Assembly: GCF_000423665.1 (NCBI RefSeq) | Contig: NZ_AUIK01000021.1 | Span: 124,001-188,000, forward strand | DNA length: 64,000 nucleotides | Direction: 5' to 3' | Source: Solirubrobacter soli DSM 22325 | Lineage (GTDB): Bacteria; Actinomycetota; Thermoleophilia; Solirubrobacterales; Solirubrobacteraceae | Part shown: one piece after another, positions 48,328 through 54,940 of the stretch | Numbering within the stretch: the stretch's first letter is position 1 | Layout: every line of letters starts with the position of its first letter | The notes under the pieces: generated by a model | Seen by the model: the letters and a program-made list of their open reading frames with translations, nothing else | What the model was told of the DNA's origin: nothing | Database searches by the model: none | Made by a program: the position numbers and the translations under genes

Positions 48328-48342
48328 GTGATTGAATCACTT
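48328..48342 (+). promoter_or_regulatory. Perfect 15-bp palindromic island operator
   Basis: AGTGATT-G-AATCACT, a perfect inverted repeat and the most complete copy of the motif found at 25207, 31997, 32775, 34338 and 37288/37405. TAGAGT (48325-48330) could be a -10. The aminotransferase ATG follows with GGAGG at 48353-48357, so this transcript has a leader. Confidence 0.7.
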
Positions 48343-48362
48343 ACTCTCTTTGGAGGTCTCCG

Positions 48363-49664
48363 ATGAACGCGTCCGAAGCCCTGCTCGAGACCGCCGCCGA
48401 GGTGATCCCGGGCGGCGTGAACACGTGTCGCCGGCGCAGTGAGCCGCGACTGTGCTTCCGCCGCGGAGCGGGCGCGTACCTCGAGGACCTCGACGGCAAC
48501 CGCTTCGTCGACTACCACGCCGCGTACGGTGCGATCTTCCTCGGCCACTCGCACCCCGCGGTCACCGAGCGGGTCGCGAATGCCATCAAGGAGACGGTGC
48601 TGTTCGGCGTCGGTGTCACCGAGGCGGAGGTCGCGCTCGCGAGCAAGATCGTCGAGCACGTGCCGTCGATCGAGCAGACCGTCGTCTGCAACAGCGGATC
48701 AGAGGCGACCTACCACGCGATCCGGCTCGCGCGCGGCGTGACCGGTCGGCAGCAGCTGATCAAGTTCCAAGGCTGCTACGACGGGTTTCACGACTATGTG
48801 CTCCGGAATGTGTTGAGCCGCCCCGACCGCGTCGGCCGGCGCGACCCGCATTCGGCGGGCATGCTCGAGGCGGCGATCGATGCCACGCTCGTCTGCCGCT
48901 ACAACGACCTCGACGACGTCCGCCAGACGCTCGAGCGCCACGGCGAGGACGTCGCGGCGATCATCGTCGAGCCGGTCGCCCACAACTCGCCCGGGCTCCT
49001 CCCCCGCCCCGGCTTCCTCGAAGGCCTGCGCGAGCTCTGCGACGCCACCGGCGCGCTTCTCATCTTCGACGAGGTGATCACGGGCTTCCGCCACCACATC
49101 GGCGGCTACCAGGCCATCTGCGGCGTGCATCCGGACCTGACGACGCTCGGGAAGGCGATCGCCAACGGCTTCCCGCTGGCGGCGATCGGCGGCCGGCGGG
49201 AGCACATGGAGCGCTTGAACACCACCGCCGACGGCGACGTCCACTTCGGCGGCACCTACAACGGCAACGCGGCGGCGGTCGAGGCGGGGCTGGCGACGAT
49301 CGAGCAGCTCGAGGACGGCCGCGTCCACGAGCATGTCTTCGCGCTCGGCGAGCGGATGCGCGACGGTCTCACCGAGGTCGCCGCCCGGGTGGGCGTGCCG
49401 GCGACCGTCGGCGGGTTCGGGTCGCTGTTCGTCCTGTGCTTCATGGATGGCCCGCTGGAGACCTATGAGGACGTGCTGCGCAACGACGACGCGCTGTTCG
49501 GGCGCTACCGCCGGGAGCTGATCGAGCGCGGCGTGTTCGAGATGCCGGAGAGCCTGGGCCGCAGCCACATCGGCGCCTCACACACGGCCGCTGACGTCGA
49601 CCGCTCGCTCGAAGCGGCGGAGGACGCGCTGCGCGCCGCGGTGGACGCGCTCGCGCGCCTTTGA
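48363..49664 (+). CDS. Class III PLP aminotransferase (glutamate-1-semialdehyde aminomutase-like)
   Basis: 433 residues. GGVNTCRR, YLEDLDGNRFVDYHAAYGAIFLGHSHP, CNSGSEATYHAIRLARGVTGR, EPVAHNSPGLLPRPGFLEGL, IFDEVITGFRHH, LTTLGKAIANGFPLAAIGGRR with the PLP Lys. It lacks the context of haem genes, so a dedicated amino/keto conversion is more likely than HemL. Strong GGAGG SD. Together with the cyclase it could aminate a cyclic ketone, or in the other direction deaminate an imported amino compound. Confidence 0.88.
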   Translation: MNASEALLETAAEVIPGGVNTCRRRSEPRLCFRRGAGAYLEDLDGNRFVDYHAAYGAIFLGHSHPAVTERVANAIKETVLFGVGVTEAEVALASKIVEHVPSIEQTVVCNSGSEATYHAIRLARGVTGRQQLIKFQGCYDGFHDYVLRNVLSRPDRVGRRDPHSAGMLEAAIDATLVCRYNDLDDVRQTLERHGEDVAAIIVEPVAHNSPGLLPRPGFLEGLRELCDATGALLIFDEVITGFRHHIGGYQAICGVHPDLTTLGKAIANGFPLAAIGGRREHMERLNTTADGDVHFGGTYNGNAAAVEAGLATIEQLEDGRVHEHVFALGERMRDGLTEVAARVGVPATVGGFGSLFVLCFMDGPLETYEDVLRNDDALFGRYRRELIERGVFEMPESLGRSHIGASHTAADVDRSLEAAEDALRAAVDALARL

Positions 49665-49670
49665 GAGGCC

Positions 49671-49710
49671 GTGCGGGGCGGGGGTGGTTCCCCCCACCCC
49701 CGCCCCGCAC
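49671..49710. terminator. Strong bidirectional hairpin terminator
   Basis: A perfect 17-base stem (arms 49671-49687 and 49694-49710; left arm GTGCGGGGCGGGGGTGG) with a six-base loop, 6 bp after the aminotransferase stop and 4 bp before the convergent secreted-protein stop. It marks the right border of the island. Confidence 0.85.
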
Positions 49711-49713
49711 CGC

Positions 49714-50259
49714 TCATCGTGTCGGTGTCAGTCCCTTCGCGGTGGCGTAGGCGACCTCGCGCTGGTGCGCGGCGTCGCAGTCCGCCAGCATCGCGCGGGC
49801 GTCAGCCCCACCGCCCGCACGGACGTCGCCCACGACCCCGGCGATCGCCGCCGCGCCGTCGCCCCCGCGCCAGAGCGGCCACGAGGGGACGTCGGCGAGC
49901 ACGCGCGCGGTCGCCGGCGTGTTCCGGCCGTCCCGCCAGGCGCGAAGCCACTGGCAGGTGGCGTTGTACTGCAGGACGAGCGCGATCTCGTCCGCGGTGA
50001 AGACGCCACCCGCCTCTTCCCAGCGGATGCCGTCGAACGTGCCGCCCGGAGGCAGCGGGATCGTGCGCGCGATCCCGGCCGCGGCCGAACGCGCGGCCTC
50101 GGCGCCGATCGGGGAGCCGGCCGCCGGGGCCGGCGCGACGGCGAGCTGAGCGGAGCGCTCGAGTGCGGGGTCGCCGGAGCCCTGCTGGGCCACGCTCGAC
50201 CCGGTGACGGCGAGGACGGCGGCGACCGCCGCCACGCCGAGGATGCGGACGCGCGTCAT
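49714..50259 (-). CDS. Secreted protein, unknown
   Basis: 181 residues from ATG 50259 with GGGAGG upstream. Signal peptide MTRVRILGVAAVAAVLAVTGSSVAQQ. The mature part has Ala-rich helices and a segment GVFTADEIALVLQYNATCQWLRAW, with two cysteines (CQW, DCDAAHQ). No known family recognised. It overlaps the upstream secreted-protein gene by four bases, so the pair is co-transcribed. Confidence 0.7.
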   Translation of the reverse strand: MTRVRILGVAAVAAVLAVTGSSVAQQGSGDPALERSAQLAVAPAPAAGSPIGAEAARSAAAGIARTIPLPPGGTFDGIRWEEAGGVFTADEIALVLQYNATCQWLRAWRDGRNTPATARVLADVPSWPLWRGGDGAAAIAGVVGDVRAGGGADARAMLADCDAAHQREVAYATAKGLTPTR

Positions 50260-50657
50260 CGCCGGACCCTCCCGTCGTGGTTGACCATCGAGCCCGAGCC
50301 GCTGGCGGTCCGCCCGCGCAGGACGAAGCACGTCCCGGCGCCACCCCAGAACAGGTTGTGGTAGTTCGTGTCGTTGACGCCGATCGTGTCGCTGCCGTAC
50401 AGCGTCAGGTCCGCGCAGGAGTTGCCTGAGATGACCGTGGTCTTGTTCGGGCTGTCGAGCCAGCGGAAGGCCGCCCAGCCGTCCCCGCTGGTGCTGATGT
50501 GGTACTGCGTGTTCCAGGTGCTCGTCGACTCGGTGAGGTTCCAGTCGATGAGGTCACTGGTCACCTGCGCGTGGGCTGTGGCCGGCAACACGCCGGACGA
50601 CAGCGCCATGGCGCAGAGCATCGCGCGCACAGATGCGCGCCGAGTGCGTCGGTTCAT
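50256..50657 (-). CDS. Small secreted protein, unknown
   Basis: 133 residues. Signal peptide ending ATAHAQ. The mature domain is about 100 residues, rich in Asn/Ser/Thr/Trp (DLIDWNLTESTSTWNTQYHISTS, AFRWLDSPNKTTVISG, NYHNLFWGG) and contains two cysteines, suggesting a small disulphide-bonded beta domain. ATG at 50657 preceded by AAAGGA. Divergent from the ECF sigma gene. Confidence 0.65.
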   Translation of the reverse strand: MNRRTRRASVRAMLCAMALSSGVLPATAHAQVTSDLIDWNLTESTSTWNTQYHISTSGDGWAAFRWLDSPNKTTVISGNSCADLTLYGSDTIGVNDTNYHNLFWGGAGTCFVLRGRTASGSGSMVNHDGRVRR

Positions 50658-50792
50658 TTCTCGGTCCTTTCGGTTGGAGGACCGGTGCGCGCTCCGGCGT
50701 GGCCTAGGAGCCATGTCGTGACGACGCTGTGACAGGTCGGGCGAAACCTCCCCGCACGTTGCGAAAACCTGTGCGTGCGGACGCGGGTGGGC

Positions 50793-50798
50793 TAGGCT
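50793..50798 (+). promoter_or_regulatory. Putative -10 of ECF sigma gene
   Basis: TAGGCT nine bases before the GTG start, compatible with a leaderless transcript. The adjacent repeat GCGAAACC / GCGAAAACC (50738 and 50761) may be a -35 or activator site. Confidence 0.35.
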
Positions 50799-50807
50799 CG
50801 CTTTCCA

Positions 50808-51413
50808 GTGCGTCGCCGCTTCCGCCTTCTGGGTCCCCGGCCGTCGAGCCTGCTCGTGCAGTCGCTCGATGACATCGAGGTTTTCGCGGACTTCTATCGT
50901 GCTTACTACGAGTCCATCCTGGCCTTCCTCGCGCGGCGGGTCCTGGATCCCGAGGTGGCGTTCGACCTCATGTCGGAGACGTTTGCGAAGGCGCTCGAGC
51001 GGCGCCGGCAGTTCCGTGGGCAGACCACGCAGGAGGAACAGGCGTGGCTGTTCGCGATCGCGCGGACGGAGCTGTTGCACTACTGGCGGTCGGGCAAGAC
51101 CGAGCGGGCGGCGATCCAGCGCTTCTCGATCTCGGTCCCCGCGCTCAGCGACGAGGAGGCCGACCGCGTCGAGGCGCTGGCCGGGCTCGACACGCTCGCC
51201 GAGAGCGTCGCCGGGGCGCTCGACGCGCTGCCCGCGGACCAGCGCGCGGCCGTCGAGCTGCGGGTCGTGCGGGAGCACTCCTACGCCGAGGTGGCCGCCG
51301 CGCTCGCGATCTCCGAGCAGACGGCGAGGGCCCGCGTCTCGCGCGGCCTGCGCGCGCTCGCTCGAGAGCTGTCGGATGAGCCCCTGCAGGACATGGTGGG
51401 AGACACCGCGTGA
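50808..51413 (+). CDS. ECF-type RNA polymerase sigma factor
   Basis: 201 residues. Sigma-2 region FADFYRAYYESILAFLARRVLDPEVAFDLMSETFAKALERR; sigma-4 region GALDALPADQRAAVELRVVREHSYAEVAAALAISEQTARARVSRGLRALARE. GTG start. Its stop overlaps the following membrane-protein gene by four bases, the usual sigma/anti-sigma arrangement. Confidence 0.88.
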   Translation: MRRRFRLLGPRPSSLLVQSLDDIEVFADFYRAYYESILAFLARRVLDPEVAFDLMSETFAKALERRRQFRGQTTQEEQAWLFAIARTELLHYWRSGKTERAAIQRFSISVPALSDEEADRVEALAGLDTLAESVAGALDALPADQRAAVELRVVREHSYAEVAAALAISEQTARARVSRGLRALARELSDEPLQDMVGDTA

Positions 51414-52069
51414 GCGCCCCGGAACCCCACCGCGCCGCGAGCGAGCAGCTGCTCGACCAGCTGATGGAGGCCGCGCGACGCGACGAGGCGGCGGCCACGC
51501 CGCGGCGTGCGCGCCGCCGCCGCCGGCGCGGGATCGCGCTGCTGGCCGCCGTCGTGCTCGGCGGCGCGGCCGCCGCGGGTGCCGCCGACCTGATCTCGAC
51601 CGGCGAGCCGGTACCGGACCACACGGTGCGTGGCGCCCGCTACGACCCCAACGGGTTCTACGACCTCGCGGCCAAGGCGAAGGACTCCACCGGGGCGGCG
51701 TCATGGGGCGTCGGGGTCTACACCTCCCAGAAGGGCCTGGACTGCTCCATCGCCGGGCAGGTCCGCGGGGTTCAGCTGGGTCTGATCCGCGACGGGAAGT
51801 TCCACGCCTTCGCGACCGGAAGCTCGGGCTCCTGCGGCGACCTCTCCCGGTTCCCGATCCTCAGCGACCGGCTGCAGACCGCCGGCGAGCACCCGCGCAC
51901 GATCATCTACGGGCGCTCCAGCCGTCCCGACCGGGAAGTGGCGGTCGACTTCAAGGGCAAGACGCACTCCGCCCCGCCGGCGAGAGGCGGCGCGTTCATC
52001 TTCGTCTTCGACGGACACCTGCAGCCGAACGAGGCGTACCCGCGCCTCGGCAAGCGGATCCAGCGCTGA
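51410..52069 (+). CDS. Single-span membrane protein, probable partner of the ECF sigma factor
   Basis: 219 residues. The N-terminal cytoplasmic segment (SEQLLDQLMEAARRDEAAATPRRARRRRRR) is followed by one membrane span (GIALLAAVVLGGAAAAGAADL) and an extracytoplasmic domain with two cysteines (GLDCSIAG, SGSCGDLS). The order after a sigma gene and the topology suggest an anti-sigma or sensor protein, but no zinc-binding anti-sigma HxxxCxxC motif is present, so this is inferred from context only. Confidence 0.65.
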   Translation: MSAPEPHRAASEQLLDQLMEAARRDEAAATPRRARRRRRRGIALLAAVVLGGAAAAGAADLISTGEPVPDHTVRGARYDPNGFYDLAAKAKDSTGAASWGVGVYTSQKGLDCSIAGQVRGVQLGLIRDGKFHAFATGSSGSCGDLSRFPILSDRLQTAGEHPRTIIYGRSSRPDREVAVDFKGKTHSAPPARGGAFIFVFDGHLQPNEAYPRLGKRIQR

Positions 52070-52137
52070 AGTTCGCACACTGACCGGGCGTCACAAGACC
52101 GGCGCCCCGAGGCTCTTACGCGTGGTCGAGACTCACC

Positions 52138-52986
52138 ATGCCGACGATCCTCACCTTCCCTGGCCCGCGGGGGCCGGCGGCACGCCCGGAGGCCGACCCG
52201 GTCCGGCTCGCCTACGACGCACTCGCGCCCGCCTACGACGCGTTCACCGCCGACTCGCGGCATGACCTCTGGCTTGGACAGATCGACCGCATCGCGACCG
52301 AACGCGGCGTGCGTGGCCGGCGGGCGCTGGACCTCGCGTGCGGGACCGGCAAGAGCTTCCTCGGCCTGCTCGAGCGCGGCTACGCCGTGACGGCCTGCGA
52401 CCTGTCGCCCGAGATGGCGCAGCGCGCCACGGCGAAGGCACCGGCGGCGACGGTGCTCGTCGCCGACATGCGCGCCCTGCCGGCGCTCGGCACGTTCGAC
52501 CTCGTCACGTGCCTGGACGACGCGTTCAACGAACTGATCAACCGCGACGAGCTGGCGCGGGCGCTCGCCGGCGTGGCCGGCCACCTCGCCGCGGACGGGA
52601 TCGCGGTCTGGGACGTCAACACGCTGGCGACGGTCCGCTCGAGCTTCTCGCGCGACTGGATCGCCGACCGCGGCGAGTGGGTGCTGGCGTGGCACGGCAC
52701 CGGGTCGCCCGACGTCGGCCCCGGTGCGGTCGTCGAGGCGCGGATCGACGCATTCCGGCATCGCGGCGCGGTCTGGTCGCGGTCGACCAGCCGCCATCGG
52801 CAGCGGCACTGGCCGCCGGCCGAGGTCACGCGGGTCGCGCGGGAGGCGGGCCTCGAGATCGTGCAGGTGCTGGGGCGGCGCCGCGACGCGCAGCTCGAAC
52901 CGAGCCTCGACGAGCAACGCCACGCGAAGGCGCTGTTCGTCGCCCGCCGCTCAGGAACCTCCAAGGTGGGCTTGACGCAGAGTTGA
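52138..52986 (+). CDS. Class I SAM-dependent methyltransferase
   Basis: 282 residues. VRLAYDALAPAYDAFTADSRHDLWLGQ is the common N-terminal lid, RALDLACGTGKSFLGLLERGYAVTACDLSPEMAQRA is motif I plus the acidic loop, and FDLVTCLDDAFNEL follows as motif II. Substrate unknown. It stands alone between the sigma pair and a secreted PepSY-like protein. Confidence 0.85.
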   Translation: MPTILTFPGPRGPAARPEADPVRLAYDALAPAYDAFTADSRHDLWLGQIDRIATERGVRGRRALDLACGTGKSFLGLLERGYAVTACDLSPEMAQRATAKAPAATVLVADMRALPALGTFDLVTCLDDAFNELINRDELARALAGVAGHLAADGIAVWDVNTLATVRSSFSRDWIADRGEWVLAWHGTGSPDVGPGAVVEARIDAFRHRGAVWSRSTSRHRQRHWPPAEVTRVAREAGLEIVQVLGRRRDAQLEPSLDEQRHAKALFVARRSGTSKVGLTQS

Positions 52987-53040
52987 CCGACGGGCGGTCA
53001 CGGTTGCCGCACAACCACCCCCGTTCAGGAGGAACGTTCC

Positions 53041-53628
53041 ATGGTCAGCACCGTCCGCAAGACCGCGATCACCGTCGCGGCCGTCGGCGCCTTCGGGCTC
53101 GGTGGCGCCGCGATCGCCGGCGCCGCCGGCAACACCACCACCGCACCCCAGCAGCGCCCGCAGCGTGAGCAGCTCGCGAGTGACATCGCCGCGAAGGTCA
53201 AGGCCGCGGCCCTGGCCAAGGTCCCCGGCGCGACCGTCCTGCGCACCGAGGCCGGCGGCCCGTACGGGACGCCCTACCACGCCCACATCAAGACGTCCGA
53301 CGGCAAGCTCCAGGTCGTCCTCGTCGACGCGTCGTTCACGGCCACGGCCGTCCAGGCCGATCAGGGCCGCGGCGGCGGTGGGCGCGGGCACGGCGGACCG
53401 GGTGGCGGCCACGGCGAGACCGCGCTCACGGGTGACACCAAGACCAAGGTCGAAGCCGCCGTGCTGGACAAGTACCCGGGCGCGACCATCGAGCGGACCG
53501 AGACCAACGGCGACTCCGCCGCTCCCTACGAGTCGCACGTCACGACCAAGGACGGCAAGGAGCTCGAGGTCCTCGTCAGCAAGGACTTCAAGGTCGTCGA
53601 CGCGCGCGAGCACGCGGCGCGCCCCTAG
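53041..53628 (+). CDS. Secreted protein with two PepSY-like domains
   Basis: 195 residues. Signal peptide ending AIAGAAG. Two similar units: KVKAAALAKVPGATVLRTEAGGPYGTPYHAHIKTSDGK and KVEAAVLDKYPGATIERTETNGDSAAPYESHVTTKDGK, joined by a Gly/His-rich linker (GRGHGGPGGGHGE). Each has the PepSY-like pattern of a helix followed by three strands. GGAGGAAC precedes the ATG. The stop shares a CTAG with the convergent gene's stop. Confidence 0.75.
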   Translation: MVSTVRKTAITVAAVGAFGLGGAAIAGAAGNTTTAPQQRPQREQLASDIAAKVKAAALAKVPGATVLRTEAGGPYGTPYHAHIKTSDGKLQVVLVDASFTATAVQADQGRGGGGRGHGGPGGGHGETALTGDTKTKVEAAVLDKYPGATIERTETNGDSAAPYESHVTTKDGKELEVLVSKDFKVVDAREHAARP

Positions 53629-54107
53629 GGCGCGTAGTGACGCCGGACCAGGTAGCCGGCGGTGATGAACGGGACGATCAGCGGGACGCCGAAGAGCAGC
53701 ACGTCGAGCGCGGGTGAGCCGGTCGCCGCGAACCAGAACGACGGCGCGAGGCCGCCGAAGAGGCCGTAGGGCCAGACGAGCGTTCCGATCAGCTTGTCGC
53801 GTCGCGTCCACCCGCGCGACTTCCACAACCGGTAGACGCCCCAGAACCATCCCGCGAGGAACAGGAACCCGCCGAGCAACACCAGCCCGACCGTCAGCCA
53901 ATCCTGCGGCGGGCGTGGGACGAGCTCGGCGGGCGCGGGCGCGCGCATCAGCGCGGTCAGCGCGTCGGACTCGCTCGCGTCCGGCGCGACCTGCACCTGG
54001 GCGGCCGCCGAGCGCACGAGCGTCTCGCGCTGCTCAGGCGGCAAGTGGGTGGCGCGCCGTTCGACGGCGTCGAGGTATTCCTGGACGAGCGGGTGGACGT
54101 CGGGCAC
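53625..54107 (-). CDS. Small membrane protein, unknown
   Basis: 160 residues. The N-terminal 65 residues are helical and soluble (HPLVQEYLDAVERRATHLPPEQRETLV, resembling the HAAS-type prefix of some membrane proteins). Three hydrophobic segments follow (WLTVGLVLLGGFLFLAGWFWGVY, TLVWPYGLFGGLAPSFWFA, VLLFGVPLIVPFITAGYLV). No defined function. Confidence 0.65.
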   Translation of the reverse strand: MPDVHPLVQEYLDAVERRATHLPPEQRETLVRSAAAQVQVAPDASESDALTALMRAPAPAELVPRPPQDWLTVGLVLLGGFLFLAGWFWGVYRLWKSRGWTRRDKLIGTLVWPYGLFGGLAPSFWFAATGSPALDVLLFGVPLIVPFITAGYLVRRHYAP

Positions 54108-54146
54108 AGGCAGCGGCGCGCAATGCTAGTCGCACCGCCTCCAGGC

Positions 54147-54449
54147 TCAGTGCGTGATCGGGCGCGGGAGCGTGGCGGGCGCGGAGCGGCGCTCGGGAGC
54201 GCGCTGCTCGGCGGGCGCGCGCCGCGGGGCGGGAATCGGCGTGTCCTCCTCGATCAGCCGGGCCAGCGCGGCGGTCACGCCGATCGCGGCGCAGATCACC
54301 AGCAGCAGCGCGGCGGCCATCAGCCACCAACCGGCGAAGGCGATGAAGAGGCCTTCGAACGCCACGACGACCACCACGGCCATCGCGATCAGGAACATGA
54401 GCCCGTCACCACCGGCGGGCTCGTAGGAAGTCTGCGGTTCAGTCGTCAT
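54147..54449 (-). CDS. Small two-span membrane protein, unknown
   Basis: 100 residues. Two membrane spans (LMFLIAMAVVVVVAFEGLFIAFAGWW and LMAAALLLVICAAIGVTAALARL), then a Pro/Arg-rich cytoplasmic tail (PAPRRAPAEQRAPERRSAP). Lies 40 bp upstream of the previous gene on the same strand. No family recognised. Confidence 0.6.
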   Translation of the reverse strand: MTTEPQTSYEPAGGDGLMFLIAMAVVVVVAFEGLFIAFAGWWLMAAALLLVICAAIGVTAALARLIEEDTPIPAPRRAPAEQRAPERRSAPATLPRPITH

Positions 54450-54523
54450 GCCCTAATGATTCGTCGGGCGGCGCCGTTCGTGATCGGCGTTGAGCACGGA
54501 ACCGGATCCGTAGATTCCCGCAC

Positions 54524-54931
54524 TCACTCGAGCTCGTAGTCGAACCACGTGCGGTGGGTGCCGTCGGCGTCGATCGCCAGGCCGCCCGCGCCGCGGATCG
54601 TCGCGAGGGCGCCGGTGCCACTCGACGGGACGATCAGGAAGTACTCGTGTGCACGATCGGACCCGGACGTGCTCGCGCTGTGGACGAAGTTGAACGTGCC
54701 CGCCACGCCGTTCAGGGCGCCCTCGAATGACTCCATCGCGACGTAGGTGCCGACGCCGGTCGGCTGGTCGAACGCGGCGGTGAAGATGGTCGCCGAGGTG
54801 CCCGTGACCTCACCTTCGTAGCGCTTGAGCATGGTCGCGACGCCGACCGGGAGAGCGGTGGCGATGGCGGTGGCGGGCTCGAGCCCGACGGGGGTGAACG
54901 ACTCGACGCGGAACTGCCCGGTGGCTCGCAT
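54524..54931 (-). CDS. DUF3224-family protein
   Basis: 135 residues with the DUF3224 layout: GQFRVESFTPV, KRYEGEVTGTSATIFTAAFDQPTGVGTYVAMESFEGALNGVAGTFNFVHSA, FLIVPSSGTGALATIRGAGGLAIDADGTHRTWFDYEL. These proteins form a small beta-barrel related to allene-oxide-cyclase-like folds; the role is not established. Its start is 10 bp from the ATPase stop, on the same strand. Confidence 0.85.
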   Translation of the reverse strand: MRATGQFRVESFTPVGLEPATAIATALPVGVATMLKRYEGEVTGTSATIFTAAFDQPTGVGTYVAMESFEGALNGVAGTFNFVHSASTSGSDRAHEYFLIVPSSGTGALATIRGAGGLAIDADGTHRTWFDYELE

Positions 54932-54940
54932 CGGCCGAGG

